Shown here: piece after piece, positions 16,726 to 25,887 of the stretch
How the letters are laid out: every line of letters begins with the position of its first letter
Numbering within the stretch: position 1 is the stretch's first letter
Assembly (NCBI GenBank): GCA_902525595.1
Contig: CABZHO010000004.1
Coordinates: 1 to 57,659 of the forward strand
Length of the DNA: 57,659 nt
Direction: 5' to 3'
Source: an uncultured Pelagibacteraceae bacterium
Lineage (GTDB): Bacteria; Pseudomonadota; Alphaproteobacteria; Pelagibacterales; AG-422-B15
The notes under the pieces: model-generated
Databases searched by the model: none
What the model saw: the letters and a program-made list of their open reading frames with translations, nothing else
Told to the model about the DNA's origin: nothing
Program-made: the position numbers and the translations under genes

Positions 16726-17166
16726 TTATTTGTTATCTCCTTCAGACTCATCGATTTCAAAGTAATCGGCTTCAATTGTATCGTCTGCTTTTTTCTTATG
16801 AACACCATAACGAGAAAGAATAAATGTTGCTACCAACTTTATAAAAAAAATTCTTGTGAATGGAATCAAACCTAAAAATCCAATTGCATCTGTAAAAAAG
16901 CCAGGAGTGATTAAAAGGACTCCTGACAACAAAATGACAAGTCCCTCACCGACCGTCTGAATTGGAGTTTCTAATTTCTGTATTTGATTTGCTAGTCGTT
17001 GAAAGGTACTTAACCCTTGCTGACGAACAAAATAAACACCAATAATGGCTGTTAAAAATATAAGACAAATGGTGTTAAAGGAGCCAATATTACTACCTAT
17101 CTCAATAAAAAGGCTTATCTCAATGATAGGAATAAGTATAAAAACTGTTACTAATAAAAAAAACAA
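16726..17166 (-). CDS. fxsA: FxsA family membrane protein
   Basis: This 146-residue protein has about four hydrophobic segments (roughly 2-20, 27-47, 75-95, 98-115) and the FxsA hallmarks EISLFIEIG and the GLLLI-like LLSGVLLITPGFFTD stretch. In E. coli FxsA eases phage F-exclusion, but its cellular role is unknown. It is first in a two-gene leftward unit with secB, with no gap between them. The 67-bp upstream gap is shared with the divergent Tim44-domain gene. Confidence 0.9.
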   Translation of the reverse strand: MFFLLVTVFILIPIIEISLFIEIGSNIGSFNTICLIFLTAIIGVYFVRQQGLSTFQRLANQIQKLETPIQTVGEGLVILLSGVLLITPGFFTDAIGFLGLIPFTRIFFIKLVATFILSRYGVHKKKADDTIEADYFEIDESEGDNK

Positions 17167-17198
17167 AATAGCTATAAATGTTGAAACTTTAGTTTAAA

Positions 17199-17233
17199 TA
17201 CCTACATAAAGTATTCTATAATAAAGTACAGAT
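17199..17233 (+). promoter_or_regulatory. Putative promoter of the Tim44-domain gene with a very short leader
   Basis: A perfect -10 TATAAT (17217-17222) with a -35-like TTTAAA (17193-17198, 18-bp spacer) lies just before the ATG at 17234. Transcription starting about 7 bases after the -10 would leave roughly five leader bases, so the mRNA may be nearly leaderless. Confidence 0.4.
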
Positions 17234-17848
17234 ATGAGTGAAGCCTTTCAATATATTGACATACTAATCCTTGCAATCATTGCTGGTATTGTGCTCCTAA
17301 GGTTGCGTAGTGTCTTAGGTAAAAGAACTGGGCATGAAAAAACCGATAAAACTTCTTACAACTATGAGGCTCCACGTCAGTCTCAGACTGAAAAAGTTAT
17401 CCCGATAGGACCAGAAAAATCGTCAAGTTCAACTACTGATAGTTGGTTTGATAACGACGACTTCTTAAGAGGGGCATCAAATGCTTATGAGATGATTGTG
17501 ACAAATTTTGAAAACGGTAACAAGGATGCATTAAAATCTCTTCTGTCAGAAGATGTCATGAATAGTTTTTCTTCAGTGATTGATGAAAGAAATAGCAAAA
17601 ATGAAACTGTTGAATTTAATTTTATCGGAATCGAAAAATCGGAAATTGTTCATAAAGACTTAAAGAAAAATCCGATGGAAGTAAGTGTAAGGTTTATATC
17701 TGAAATGATCACGTGCATCAAAAATAGCAAAGACGAGGTTATTTCTGGTAGTTTGAATCAAGTGCAAAAAATCACAGATATCTGGACTTTTGAAAAGTAC
17801 AGCAACCGCAAAGGTTCAAATTGGTTGTTAGTCGCCACTTCGGATTAA
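17234..17848 (+). CDS. timA: Tim44/TimA-domain inner-membrane-associated protein
   Basis: This 204-residue protein has one N-terminal transmembrane segment (about 8-23) and a C-terminal Tim44-like domain (about 75-203; the segment beginning LSEDVMNSF and ending in WTFEKYS is typical). Alphaproteobacterial TimA is the ancestor of mitochondrial Tim44 and is thought to act at the inner membrane in protein transport or assembly; its exact role is unsettled. It faces the fxsA/secB pair. Its stop shares a TTAA with the convergent thioesterase gene. Confidence 0.88.
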   Translation: MSEAFQYIDILILAIIAGIVLLRLRSVLGKRTGHEKTDKTSYNYEAPRQSQTEKVIPIGPEKSSSSTTDSWFDNDDFLRGASNAYEMIVTNFENGNKDALKSLLSEDVMNSFSSVIDERNSKNETVEFNFIGIEKSEIVHKDLKKNPMEVSVRFISEMITCIKNSKDEVISGSLNQVQKITDIWTFEKYSNRKGSNWLLVATSD

Positions 17849-18273
17849 TCAATTAAATAGTTATTTAATTTTTCTTTGATTTCGTTTGGAAGCGATGCAG
17901 ATTTCATAGTGGTTTGTTCAGTATTAACCCATGTAATGTATGCTTCATTTAAAAGATCGTTAGTCTCGGATTTATATATTTCTTGAAAAAATTTAATGCT
18001 GGAATTTCCTATTTTTTTTATTGAAGTATAAACTTCAAGGTTGTCATTTAATTCTGCTGGTTTTTTAAAATTCATTTCAACACCCACTGTGTGAAAGTCA
18101 TTATTTGTCTCACTCACGTATCTAGATTGATCAAACAAGCTGTCAAGCATTTCACTGAGCGAAATATCATAATAAGTTAGGTAATGTGAATTATAAACAA
18201 TCTTTTGGCAATCAACTTCAGAGTAACGGACTTTGATTCTGTTAATGTGAGATTTGCTATTTTTTAATGTCAT
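17845..18273 (-). CDS. Acyl-CoA thioesterase, 4-hydroxybenzoyl-CoA thioesterase (hotdog) family
   Basis: This 142-residue hotdog protein begins with the YSEVDCQKIVYNSHYLTYYD segment, matching the family pattern in which Asp acts as the catalytic base (here D19 or nearby). It resembles FadM/YbgC long-chain or short-chain thioesterases; the substrate cannot be assigned. It follows hslU by 2 bp and ends on a TTAA shared with the convergent Tim44-domain gene. Other alphaproteobacteria often have mltA and an Smr gene at this place. Confidence 0.82.
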   Translation of the reverse strand: MTLKNSKSHINRIKVRYSEVDCQKIVYNSHYLTYYDISLSEMLDSLFDQSRYVSETNNDFHTVGVEMNFKKPAELNDNLEVYTSIKKIGNSSIKFFQEIYKSETNDLLNEAYITWVNTEQTTMKSASLPNEIKEKLNNYLID

Positions 18274-18275
18274 TA

Positions 18276-19580
18276 CTATAGAATATACTTTGTAAGATCT
18301 GTATCCTTCGACAATTCGCTGACATTATTTTTAACATACTCTGCATCAATTGTAATTTTTTCACCACCTTTATCTGCAGCTGTGAAACTAATATCCTCAA
18401 GCACTCTCTCTAAAATTGTGTGAAGTCTTCTTGCACCAATATTTTCAATTGTCGAATTAATGTCAACAGCCAGTGTCGCAATTGCATCAATTCCGTCTTC
18501 ACTGAAATTAATCTTTACATCTTCAGTATTTAGAAGCGCCTCATACTGTTTGATCAAGCTGTACTTTGGTTCCTTTAAAATTCTTTTAAAATCATCTTGT
18601 GTCAGCGCTTTGAGGCTAACTCTTATTGGTAATCTGCCCTGTAATTCAGGCAATAAATCCGAAGGCTTTGAGAGTTGAAATGCTCCAGATGCTATGAATA
18701 AGATATGATCTGTTTTTATAGTACCGTGTTTAGTATTTACAGTAGTTCCTTCAATTAAAGGCAAGAGATCTCTTTGAACTCCTTCTCGAGAAACATCTCC
18801 TCCAACACGCTCAGATCTTGCGCAAACCTTATCGATTTCGTCAATAAAAACTATTCCATTATCTTCAACAGATCTTTTAGCTTCATTAATAATTTGATCT
18901 GTATCTATTAATTTATCTGACTCTTCATTTACCAGGATTTCATAAGACTCACCGACAGTTGTCTTTTTCTTTTTCGTTTTTGGACCCATAGCTTTTCCTA
19001 GCATGTCATTAAGGTTGATCATTCCAATGCCTGCCCCTTGCCCACCTTGTAAGTCTATTGTTGGAAAAGATCCGGTATCCTGAACAGCTATTTCGATTTC
19101 CTTGTCATCAAGTTCGTTGTTCCTTAATTTTTTTCTAAAGCTCTCGCGCGTAGTAGGTCCTGCTCCAGGGCCAACTAAAGCATCTAACACTCTTTCTTCT
19201 GCAGCTAATTGAGCCTTTGCCTTGACCTCGTTTCTTTTAATTTCTCTAACCATCGTAATCGCTATCTCAATTAAATCACGAACGATTGACTCAACATCTC
19301 GACCCACATAACCAACTTCTGTAAATTTAGTTGCTTCAACTTTTATGAACGGAGCTTGAGCAAGTTTTGACAGCCTTCTTGATATTTCTGTTTTTCCTAT
19401 ACCAGTAGGACCAATCATAAGAATATTTTTTGGTAAAACTTCTTCCTTCATATCGTCAGAAAGTTGTTGTCTTCGCCATCGATTTCTAAGAGCAATAGCT
19501 ACAGATTTTTTTGCGTCGTCTTGACCAATTATGTATCTATCAAGTTCGGAGACAATTTCTCTAGGTGAAAATGATTGCAT
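18276..19580 (-). CDS. hslU: ATP-dependent protease ATPase subunit HslU (ClpY)
   Basis: This 434-residue AAA+ unfoldase feeds substrates to the HslV peptidase. Walker A is GPTGIGKT (57-64). The family-specific inserted I domain lies at about 110-235 with a [10 protein letters not shown] segment. Walker [10 protein letters not shown] and the sensor region in QGRLPIRV are present. The HslV-activating C-terminus ends TKYIL. It lies 3 bp downstream of hslV, in the order hslV-hslU-thioesterase. Confidence 0.97.
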   Translation of the reverse strand: MQSFSPREIVSELDRYIIGQDDAKKSVAIALRNRWRRQQLSDDMKEEVLPKNILMIGPTGIGKTEISRRLSKLAQAPFIKVEATKFTEVGYVGRDVESIVRDLIEIAITMVREIKRNEVKAKAQLAAEERVLDALVGPGAGPTTRESFRKKLRNNELDDKEIEIAVQDTGSFPTIDLQGGQGAGIGMINLNDMLGKAMGPKTKKKKTTVGESYEILVNEESDKLIDTDQIINEAKRSVEDNGIVFIDEIDKVCARSERVGGDVSREGVQRDLLPLIEGTTVNTKHGTIKTDHILFIASGAFQLSKPSDLLPELQGRLPIRVSLKALTQDDFKRILKEPKYSLIKQYEALLNTEDVKINFSEDGIDAIATLAVDINSTIENIGARRLHTILERVLEDISFTAADKGGEKITIDAEYVKNNVSELSKDTDLTKYIL

Positions 19581-19583
19581 TGA

Positions 19584-20135
19584 TTAATACTCAATCTTTT
19601 CTAAGGTGATATTACTATTAGTGAATACACAAATTTCACCAGCAATTTTAAGCGACTTGAGCGCTATTTCTTCAGCAGACAAATCCGTATCGATTAATGC
19701 TTTAGCAGCTGACAATGCATAATTTCCACCACTACCAATACCAATTATAGATCCCTCAGGATCCAGTACGTCTCCCATACCTGTGATTAAAAGAGAAGTA
19801 GAAGAGTCGGCAACAGTTAGCAAAGCTTCTAATCTTCTTAAGTACTTATCTGTTCGCCAATCTTTCGCAAGTTCGACGCAAGCTCGCGTCAATTGTTTAG
19901 GGTGTTTTTCCAGTTTTGCTTCAAGTCTTTCAAATAAAGTAAATGCATCAGCTGTAGCGCCGGCAAAACCAGCAATAACACTTCCATCTCCAATTTTTCG
20001 AACTTTTTGGGCGGTGCCTTTTATTACAGTATTACCTAAACTTACTTGACCATCCCCAGCAACAACAACTTGATTTCCTTTTCGGACACTTATAATAGTG
20101 GTTCCATGCCATGATGGATTTTGATTATTATTCAT
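19584..20135 (-). CDS. hslV: ATP-dependent protease peptidase subunit HslV (ClpQ)
   Basis: This 183-residue proteasome-like peptidase has the N-terminal catalytic Thr (residue 12 of the precursor, in HGTTIISVR) after a short propeptide, [11 protein letters not shown] with the conserved Asp and Lys region, and a [13 protein letters not shown] strand. An 11-residue propeptide before the Thr is usual in alphaproteobacteria, whereas E. coli removes only Met. It is the first gene of the unit, and a CTTGAA element upstream suggests heat-shock control. Confidence 0.97.
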   Translation of the reverse strand: MNNNQNPSWHGTTIISVRKGNQVVVAGDGQVSLGNTVIKGTAQKVRKIGDGSVIAGFAGATADAFTLFERLEAKLEKHPKQLTRACVELAKDWRTDKYLRRLEALLTVADSSTSLLITGMGDVLDPEGSIIGIGSGGNYALSAAKALIDTDLSAEEIALKSLKIAGEICVFTNSNITLEKIEY

Positions 20136-20142
20136 TACATCT

Positions 20143-20173
20143 ATTATGTGGACATTTATTTATCAACTTCAAG
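20143..20173 (-). promoter_or_regulatory. Putative heat-shock (sigma-32-like) promoter of hslVU
   Basis: The minus strand reads CTTGAA (20173-20168), the sigma-32 -35 core, then CACATAAT (20150-20143) as a -10 like the CCCCATNT element. The spacing of about 17 bases is on the long side. A start about seven bases downstream would lie next to the hslV start codon, giving almost no leader. Confidence 0.4.
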
Positions 20174-20184
20174 GCCCTAATTTT

Positions 20185-20212
20185 TTGAAAAATAATGTTT
20201 TTTATAGATAAT
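20185..20212 (+). promoter_or_regulatory. Putative sigma-70 promoter of the his operon
   Basis: TTGAAA (20185-20190), a 16-bp spacer and GATAAT (20207-20212) each match the housekeeping consensus at five of six bases. This predicts a leader of about 30 bases before hisB. I see no leader peptide with His codons and no attenuator hairpin. Confidence 0.45.
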
Positions 20213-20248
20213 TCAGATATTTATTGATAGAAACCCAGTTGATTTTGT

Positions 20249-20848
20249 ATGAGAAAAGCTGCTTATAACAGAGAAACGAAAGAAACCTCAATCGCTGTCG
20301 ATATCAATATCGATGGTACAGGTAAATATGACATTGATACAGGTATTGGGTTTCTGGATCATATGTTGGAACAGCTATCCAAACATTCACTGATTGATCT
20401 AAAAGTAAGAGCAACGGGTGATACCCATATTGATTATCACCACACTACTGAGGATACAGGTATTGCAATTGGAGAATGTATAACCAAGGCACTTGGCAAT
20501 CGTCAGGGAATTACTCGCTACGCACATTCCTATATTCCGATGGATGAGACATTATCACGGGTTGCATTAGACTTATCAAATAGACCCTATTTAATTTGGA
20601 AAGTGAAATTCAGTGCTCCAAAAATAACTTCAGCTCAAGGTGACTTTGATACTGAATTATTTAAAGAGTGGTTTCAAGCATTTGCACAGGCCAGTGGAAC
20701 AACTCTACATGTCGAAAATATTTATGGAGAAAATAATCATCACATTATTGAATCATGTTTTAAAGCTTTAGCAAGAAGCCTTAGGAATGCTGTTATTATA
20801 AGCGATCGCGAAGAAAAGAACATTCCTTCAACAAAAGGAAAATTATAA
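20249..20848 (+). CDS. hisB: Imidazoleglycerol-phosphate dehydratase
   Basis: This 199-residue monofunctional HisB catalyses step 6 of histidine synthesis. The two Mn-binding halves each carry a His-rich site: DHMLEQ with [13 protein letters not shown], and [19 protein letters not shown]. No fused phosphatase domain is present, unlike in E. coli. It opens an eleven-gene rightward run in which gaps are a few bases or negative. Confidence 0.97.
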   Translation: MRKAAYNRETKETSIAVDINIDGTGKYDIDTGIGFLDHMLEQLSKHSLIDLKVRATGDTHIDYHHTTEDTGIAIGECITKALGNRQGITRYAHSYIPMDETLSRVALDLSNRPYLIWKVKFSAPKITSAQGDFDTELFKEWFQAFAQASGTTLHVENIYGENNHHIIESCFKALARSLRNAVIISDREEKNIPSTKGKL

Positions 20849-20850
20849 GA

Positions 20851-21309
20851 ATGATTAAAGAGGGTCAAAAGTTACCATTATTTAAACTTAAGAATCAGAA
20901 CGGTGATGAAATCAAACTTCCTACCAAGGAAGACACAGTTATATACTTCTATCCTAAAGCTGATACTCCTGGTTGTACAAAAGAGTCATGTGACTTTCAG
21001 AGCAGTTTACGCAAGTTTAATAATTTGAAAGTAAAAGTTTATGGTATTTCAAAAGATCCAGTAAATAAACAAAGTAAATTTGCTGATAAGTATAAATTAA
21101 AGTTTGATCTTCTTTCAGATGAAAATGAAAAAATTTGTGAAAAGTTTGGAACTTGGGTAACTAAGAGTATGTATGGTAAGACCTATAAGGGAATTGAAAG
21201 ATCTACATTTCTTATTTCAAAAGGTAAAGTAATTAAAGTGTGGAGAAAAGTAAAAGTTAATAATCATGTTGAGGAAGTTGTTGATACTATTAAGCTAATG
21301 AATAAATGA
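20851..21309 (+). CDS. bcp: Thioredoxin-dependent peroxiredoxin, Bcp/PrxQ type
   Basis: This 152-residue peroxiredoxin reduces hydroperoxides. The peroxidatic Cys42 in TPGCTKESCDF and the resolving Cys47 five residues later define the atypical 2-Cys PrxQ class. The YFYPKADTPGC segment and the later RSTFLI strand are typical. It starts 2 bp after hisB and overlaps hisH by 4 bp, so it is embedded in the his operon, which is not a standard his gene order. Confidence 0.94.
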   Translation: MIKEGQKLPLFKLKNQNGDEIKLPTKEDTVIYFYPKADTPGCTKESCDFQSSLRKFNNLKVKVYGISKDPVNKQSKFADKYKLKFDLLSDENEKICEKFGTWVTKSMYGKTYKGIERSTFLISKGKVIKVWRKVKVNNHVEEVVDTIKLMNK

Positions 21310-21944
21310 ATTTAGTAATCATTAACTACGGTTCAGGAAACTTACATTCAGTACATAAAGCATTTGAGGCAGTCAATAATGAATTATCCAAACCTTTTGA
21401 AATTATAGTAACCAACAAATCCAGTGACATTGAGAAAGCTGACAAAATAGTTCTTCCTGGAGTGGGAGCCTTTCAGGATTGTAAAAATGCAATTTTGAGA
21501 ACTAATGGTTTATACGAAAGTCTTGAAAAAATGGTCATTGAGGAGAAAAAACCTTTTATGGGAATTTGTGTTGGTATGCAATTGCTAGCTGAGAAATCAT
21601 ATGAATTTGGAGAATGTGAGGGATTTGGCTGGATTCCAGGAGAGGTTATTAAATTAGACGCGTTAGACGATTGCAAAATTCCTCATATGGGATGGAATGA
21701 AATCATTTCGCAAAAGCATGTATTATTTAATGATATCTTGCAAGGGACAGACTTTTATTTTGTACACAGTTACTACTTTAAAACAAAAACTGCTGATCAT
21801 TGTATTGCTACTACAAACTATCCAAATTCAATAACAGCCGCCGTATGCAAAGAAAATATATTTGGGACGCAGTTTCATCCAGAAAAAAGTCATAAAAATG
21901 GAAAGAAAATAATAGATAATTTCCTTAAATGGGAAACTGTATGA
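21306..21944 (+). CDS. hisH: Imidazole glycerol phosphate synthase, glutamine amidotransferase subunit HisH
   Basis: This 212-residue class I amidotransferase supplies ammonia to HisF. The nucleophile Cys88 lies in GICVGMQLL, the His and Glu of the triad lie in QFHPEKS near the C-terminus, and PGVGAFQDC forms the oxyanion region. The start overlaps bcp, and the stop overlaps hisA as ATGA. Confidence 0.97.
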   Translation: MNLVIINYGSGNLHSVHKAFEAVNNELSKPFEIIVTNKSSDIEKADKIVLPGVGAFQDCKNAILRTNGLYESLEKMVIEEKKPFMGICVGMQLLAEKSYEFGECEGFGWIPGEVIKLDALDDCKIPHMGWNEIISQKHVLFNDILQGTDFYFVHSYYFKTKTADHCIATTNYPNSITAAVCKENIFGTQFHPEKSHKNGKKIIDNFLKWETV

Positions 21945-22663
21945 TTTTATTTCCAGCCATTGATTTAAAGGAAGGTAAATGTGTTCGGTTAAGACAAGGA
22001 GATTTTGAAGACTCAACGATTTATAATACATCACCTCTTGATCAAGCAAAAATATTTGAGGGTTTAGGAATTGAATATTTACACTGTGTTGATTTAGATG
22101 GTGCTTTAACCGGAAACTTTGAAAATATTAAATCAGTAGAAGATATTAAAAAAAATACAAATCTTAAAATTCAATTTGGAGGTGGAGTTAGAGATATTCA
22201 GAGTGTTAAAAGATTAATTAACATAGGTATCAGTAACGTGATTCTTGGAACATCAGCCTACGATAATAAAGAATTCTTAGAGGCCTCTGTAAAAATGTAT
22301 CCATCACAAATATCAATTGCTCTTGACATAAAAAAAAATCAAATTGCTACAAAAGGATGGAGAGAATTAAAGGAACTAAATGTTTCTGATTTTTTGAATA
22401 GTTTACAAAATATGAATATTAATTCAATTATATGTACAGATGTTATGAAGGATGGGATGAAAGAAGGGATTAATTTTAAATTGCTTGAGGATGTAATGGG
22501 ACAAACTAATTTTGAATGTGTTGCATCAGGTGGTGTTTCAAACATCTCGGATATAATTCACTTGAAAGAGAAAAATTACTCTAAGATTAAGGGTGTGATT
22601 GTGGGTAAAGCAATCTATGACAATAATATTGATATTACTGAGGCACTAAAAATACTTAATTGA
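21941..22663 (+). CDS. hisA: ProFAR isomerase (phosphoribosylformimino-AICAR isomerase)
   Basis: This 240-residue TIM barrel carries out the Amadori rearrangement in step 4 of histidine synthesis. The N-terminal [14 protein letters not shown] has the catalytic Asp, GGGVRD and CTDVMKDGM carry phosphate loops and the second acidic residue, and GGVSNISD is the C-terminal phosphate site. I chose ATG 21941, which overlaps the hisH stop as ATGA and gives the standard MILFPAIDL start; the in-frame ATG at 21929 adds four unrelated residues. Confidence 0.96.
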   Translation: MILFPAIDLKEGKCVRLRQGDFEDSTIYNTSPLDQAKIFEGLGIEYLHCVDLDGALTGNFENIKSVEDIKKNTNLKIQFGGGVRDIQSVKRLINIGISNVILGTSAYDNKEFLEASVKMYPSQISIALDIKKNQIATKGWRELKELNVSDFLNSLQNMNINSIICTDVMKDGMKEGINFKLLEDVMGQTNFECVASGGVSNISDIIHLKEKNYSKIKGVIVGKAIYDNNIDITEALKILN

Positions 22664-22664
22664 A

Positions 22665-23423
22665 ATGTTAAAAAAAAGAATCATACCCTGTTTAGATGTT
22701 GATCAAGGAAGAGTCGTAAAAGGTGTAAACTTCGTTGATTTAGTTGATGCTGGCGATCCAGTTGAGCAAGCAAAAATTTATAATGCTGAGGGGGCTGATG
22801 AACTATGTTTTCTTGACATTACTGCTTCTAGTGATGACAGAGAAACGTTGTTTGAGGTCGTAAAAAAAACCGCAGAAAATTGTTTTATTCCTCTTACAGT
22901 TGGGGGCGGGGTAAGGTCTTTAGATGATATTTCCCGTCTGCTACACTATGGAGCAGATAAGGTTTCGATAAATACAGCTGCTGTTGAAAATATTGATTTA
23001 GTTGCGAAAGCATCAAAAAAATATGGTTCTTCAACAATTGTAATCGCTGTTGACGCAAAAAAAACTGGTGATCATAAATGGAGTATATTCACACATGGAG
23101 GCAGAAAACAGACTGAAATTGATGCAGTAAAGTATTGTGAAGAAGTGGCTAATCTTGGTGCAGGTGAGATACTGTTAACTTCAATGGATAGGGACGGAAC
23201 AAAAATGGGCTTTGACAATGATTTATTAAGCAATGTTACATCAACCGTTGATATACCCGTAATCGCATCAGGCGGTGTAGGTACATTAGAACATTTTTTG
23301 GATGGCGTAATTGTTGGAGGAGCTAACGCGTTATTAGCTGCTTCTATTTTTCATTTTGGAGAATATAGTATCAATGATGTTAAAAGATATCTTGCTGAGC
23401 AAAATATAGCAGTTAGGATTTAA
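22665..23423 (+). CDS. hisF: Imidazole glycerol phosphate synthase, cyclase subunit HisF
   Basis: This 252-residue TIM barrel forms the imidazole ring and AICAR with ammonia from HisH. The catalytic Asp lies in [12 protein letters not shown], the second Asp in [13 protein letters not shown], and the phosphate loops are GGGVRS and [11 protein letters not shown]. Its start is one base after the hisA stop. Complete, of usual length. Confidence 0.97.
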   Translation: MLKKRIIPCLDVDQGRVVKGVNFVDLVDAGDPVEQAKIYNAEGADELCFLDITASSDDRETLFEVVKKTAENCFIPLTVGGGVRSLDDISRLLHYGADKVSINTAAVENIDLVAKASKKYGSSTIVIAVDAKKTGDHKWSIFTHGGRKQTEIDAVKYCEEVANLGAGEILLTSMDRDGTKMGFDNDLLSNVTSTVDIPVIASGGVGTLEHFLDGVIVGGANALLAASIFHFGEYSINDVKRYLAEQNIAVRI

Positions 23424-23425
23424 TC

Positions 23426-23713
23426 ATGAAGGGGTATTGGATTGTAAAAGTGAATGATTTGCACCCAGATAAGCAAAAGATATACAAAGAGCTTGCAACT
23501 GAGACAGTTAAAAAATTTAATGGTAGATTCTTAGTTAGAGGCGGAAAAAATATAACTATGGAAGGCAGAGAATTTGAGAGAAATGTCATAGTTGAATATG
23601 AAACTTTTGATCTAGCTAAACAAGCTTATAATTCAGATGATTATCAAAATGCAAAAAAAATATTAGGTGAAGATAAAGATAGGTTATTTGCAATCGTTGA
23701 AGGAGTTGAATGA
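23426..23713 (+). CDS. DUF1330 family protein
   Basis: This 95-residue dimeric alpha-beta barrel protein of the DUF1330 group begins MKGYWIVKVNDLHPDKQKIY and has the RGGKN and VIVEYETFD strand. The family's role is unknown; similar folds act as small oxygenases or isomerases. It lies between hisF (2-bp gap) and hisE (ATGA overlap), so it is co-expressed with histidine synthesis, but no histidine role is established. Confidence 0.85.
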   Translation: MKGYWIVKVNDLHPDKQKIYKELATETVKKFNGRFLVRGGKNITMEGREFERNVIVEYETFDLAKQAYNSDDYQNAKKILGEDKDRLFAIVEGVE

Positions 23714-24021
23714 GTAGTAAAAAAATTGATGTACTGGTCAGGTTATTTGATACAATTGTATCACGTTCTGGCGATGACCCTTCTAAGTCTTATACAGCGA
23801 GACTAATATCAGAAGGTAAAGAAAAATGTATTAAGAAATTAAAAGAAGAGTCATTAGAAACCGTTGAAGCAGCCGAGCAAGACGATGTAAAACAGATTAT
23901 TTACGAGTCAGCAGACTTAATTTATCACTTGTTAGTATTACTAAAAAAGTTCGATATTACTCCTGATCAGGTCTATGAAGAGCTGGAAAATAGGGAAGGT
24001 AAATCAGGTTTTAAAGATTAA
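23710..24021 (+). CDS. hisE: Phosphoribosyl-ATP pyrophosphohydrolase
   Basis: This 103-residue MazG-like all-helical enzyme removes pyrophosphate from PR-ATP in step 2 of histidine synthesis. The metal-binding acidic helix reads LKEESLETVEA, followed by ESADLIYHLLVLL. It is monofunctional, without a fused HisI domain; hisI is not in the window. The start overlaps the DUF1330 stop, and the stop overlaps the HIT gene by one base. Confidence 0.95.
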   Translation: MSSKKIDVLVRLFDTIVSRSGDDPSKSYTARLISEGKEKCIKKLKEESLETVEAAEQDDVKQIIYESADLIYHLLVLLKKFDITPDQVYEELENREGKSGFKD

Positions 24022-24410
24022 TGGCTTACGATAAAGAAAATATTTTTGCTAAAATATTAAGGGGTGAAATACCTTGCGATAAAATTTATGAGGATGATTA
24101 TGTTTTATCATTCAGAGATATTCGACCTCAAGCTCCTTCACATGCTTTAATAATTCCTAAAGGTGAATATGTAGATATAAATGACTTTAGCGCAAATGCT
24201 TCTGACCATGAAATTGTAGGATTTAACAAAGCTATTTCAAAAGTGGCTGATATGCTGGGCATAAGTGAAAGTTCTGGTGGTGGAGGATACAGATTAATTG
24301 CCAATGCAGGTAAGGATGCCCATCAAGAGGTACCACATTTACATTTTCATTTACTCGCAGGAAGACCTTTGGGACCTATGGTTTTTCGTGAAAAACAAGA
24401 ATATAAATAA
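24021..24410 (+). CDS. hinT: HIT-family nucleotide hydrolase (HinT-like)
   Basis: This 129-residue histidine-triad protein has HLHFHLLAG as the catalytic H-x-H-x-H motif, and IPCDKIYEDD plus LIIPKGEY as the nucleotide pocket. HinT proteins hydrolyse adenosine phosphoramidates and adenylated side products. The start shares one base with the hisE stop. In many alphaproteobacteria a different gene follows hisE here. Confidence 0.9.
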   Translation: MAYDKENIFAKILRGEIPCDKIYEDDYVLSFRDIRPQAPSHALIIPKGEYVDINDFSANASDHEIVGFNKAISKVADMLGISESSGGGGYRLIANAGKDAHQEVPHLHFHLLAGRPLGPMVFREKQEYK

Positions 24411-24415
24411 TTGAT

Positions 24416-24877
24416 ATGAACGAACAAATGTCTGATTCCGATCTCATTAAGCTATTTAATAAGAATAAATTATTTGATTTATTTAATATGACTGTGCTGG
24501 AGGTTGATACTAAAATTGGTAATATCAAAGTAGAGTTCGATGTTGACAAAAAGTTTTGTAATCCTGCTGGTGATGTTCAAGGAGGAATTGTGAGCGGCAT
24601 GGTTGATGATGCAACAGCTTTAGCCTTTATTTTTCAAAACCATTTTAAAAAAAGACCACCTACTATTGAACTTAAAACAAATTTTTTATATCCAACTAAG
24701 CCAGGAAAGGTAATTGGCTACGGTCATGTTGTTAAGTCAGGAAAAAATATTGTATTTTTAGAGGGAAGGTTAGAACAAAATAATAGGACAGTAGTAACAG
24801 CAACATCAACATGTGTTAGTGTGGATATGCCACAAATAAATTTTAAAAAAATGATGGGAGATGAAAATGAAAAATAA
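24416..24877 (+). CDS. PaaI-family hotdog thioesterase
   Basis: This 153-residue hotdog protein has NPAGDVQGGIVSGMVDDATALA, the PaaI-type active-site helix with Gly-Gly and the acidic catalytic residue, followed by a TIELKTNFLYP strand. It probably cleaves an aromatic or medium-chain acyl-CoA; the substrate is not inferable. It lies 5 bp after the HIT gene and overlaps the next gene by 11 bp. Confidence 0.82.
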   Translation: MNEQMSDSDLIKLFNKNKLFDLFNMTVLEVDTKIGNIKVEFDVDKKFCNPAGDVQGGIVSGMVDDATALAFIFQNHFKKRPPTIELKTNFLYPTKPGKVIGYGHVVKSGKNIVFLEGRLEQNNRTVVTATSTCVSVDMPQINFKKMMGDENEK

Positions 24878-25883
24878 ACAATGGATTTTAAAAAATTTCC
24901 CAGTTGGCGATATTAGTGAAGGGGACTTAGTCTTAGAAGAAAATGAAGTATCAGAGCTGTTAGATGACCAAGTCTTAATCAGAAACATATATCTTTCTTT
25001 AGATCCAGCAAATAGAGGATGGATGAGTGGACAAAAATCGTATGTTGATGCTATGAAGACAGGAGATATTATGAGGGGTGGAACAATTGGTATTATTGAA
25101 GAAAGTAAAAATGATAAATTTAAAAAAGGAGAGATTGTTAACTGCATGGGTGGTTGGCAGGAATACTTTATAAGTGATGGAAAAGGCGTAAGGCAGATCC
25201 CTCAAGGAACAGGATTTCCACTTGACAGTTATATGAGTGTATTAGGTATGACGGGTCTTACCGCATACTTTGGTTTATTGGATGTAACAGATCCGCAGCA
25301 AGGTGAAACATTAGTTGTTTCAGCTGCTGCAGGTGCTGTTGGATCTATAGTTTGCCAAATAGGTAAAATTAAAGGGTGTAAAGTTGTTGGTATCGCCGGT
25401 TCCGATAGTAAATGTGAATGGCTCACTCGTGAATTAGGAATAGATGCCGCAATAAATTATAAAACTGATAATCTTCGTCAACGTCTTAAAGAAGAATGTC
25501 CTGATGGAATAGATATTTATTTCGAAAATGTTGGTGGGTCAATAACTGAAGCAGTTTTAACTCGGATGAATATTAATGGAAGAATAAGTTTATGCGGCTT
25601 AATCTCTGTTTATAATTCTAAGTCTTTAGCATCTGGGCCAGCTTGGGGAAATCTATTAGTAAAAAGAATTAAATTGAAAGGATTCATAGTTTTTGATTAC
25701 TTCAAGCGTTATATGGAAGCATATCTTGATTTAACTAAATGGATGAAAGAAGGTAAAATTCAATATAAAAACCATATAATACCCGATATAGAAAACGCTG
25801 GTTTAGCAATAAAAAAATTGTTCTCTGGTGAGAATGAAGGAAAGTTAATAATTCAAGTATCTGAGAACTCAACTAAAAATTGA
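24867..25883 (+). CDS. Zinc-independent medium-chain reductase, CurA/prostaglandin-reductase-like
   Basis: This 338-residue MDR protein of the NADP-dependent leukotriene/curcumin reductase group probably reduces alkenal or enone double bonds. The N-terminal WILKNFPVG and LSLDPANRGWM are family marks. The Rossmann region has the VSAAAGAVGSIVCQIGK segment and GIAGSDSKC; no structural or catalytic zinc Cys set is seen. I prefer ATG 24867 because a GGGAG ribosome site (24856-24860) is correctly spaced for it and too close to ATG 24861. Confidence 0.88.
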   Translation: MKNKQWILKNFPVGDISEGDLVLEENEVSELLDDQVLIRNIYLSLDPANRGWMSGQKSYVDAMKTGDIMRGGTIGIIEESKNDKFKKGEIVNCMGGWQEYFISDGKGVRQIPQGTGFPLDSYMSVLGMTGLTAYFGLLDVTDPQQGETLVVSAAAGAVGSIVCQIGKIKGCKVVGIAGSDSKCEWLTRELGIDAAINYKTDNLRQRLKEECPDGIDIYFENVGGSITEAVLTRMNINGRISLCGLISVYNSKSLASGPAWGNLLVKRIKLKGFIVFDYFKRYMEAYLDLTKWMKEGKIQYKNHIIPDIENAGLAIKKLFSGENEGKLIIQVSENSTKN

Positions 25884-25887
25884 GTGA

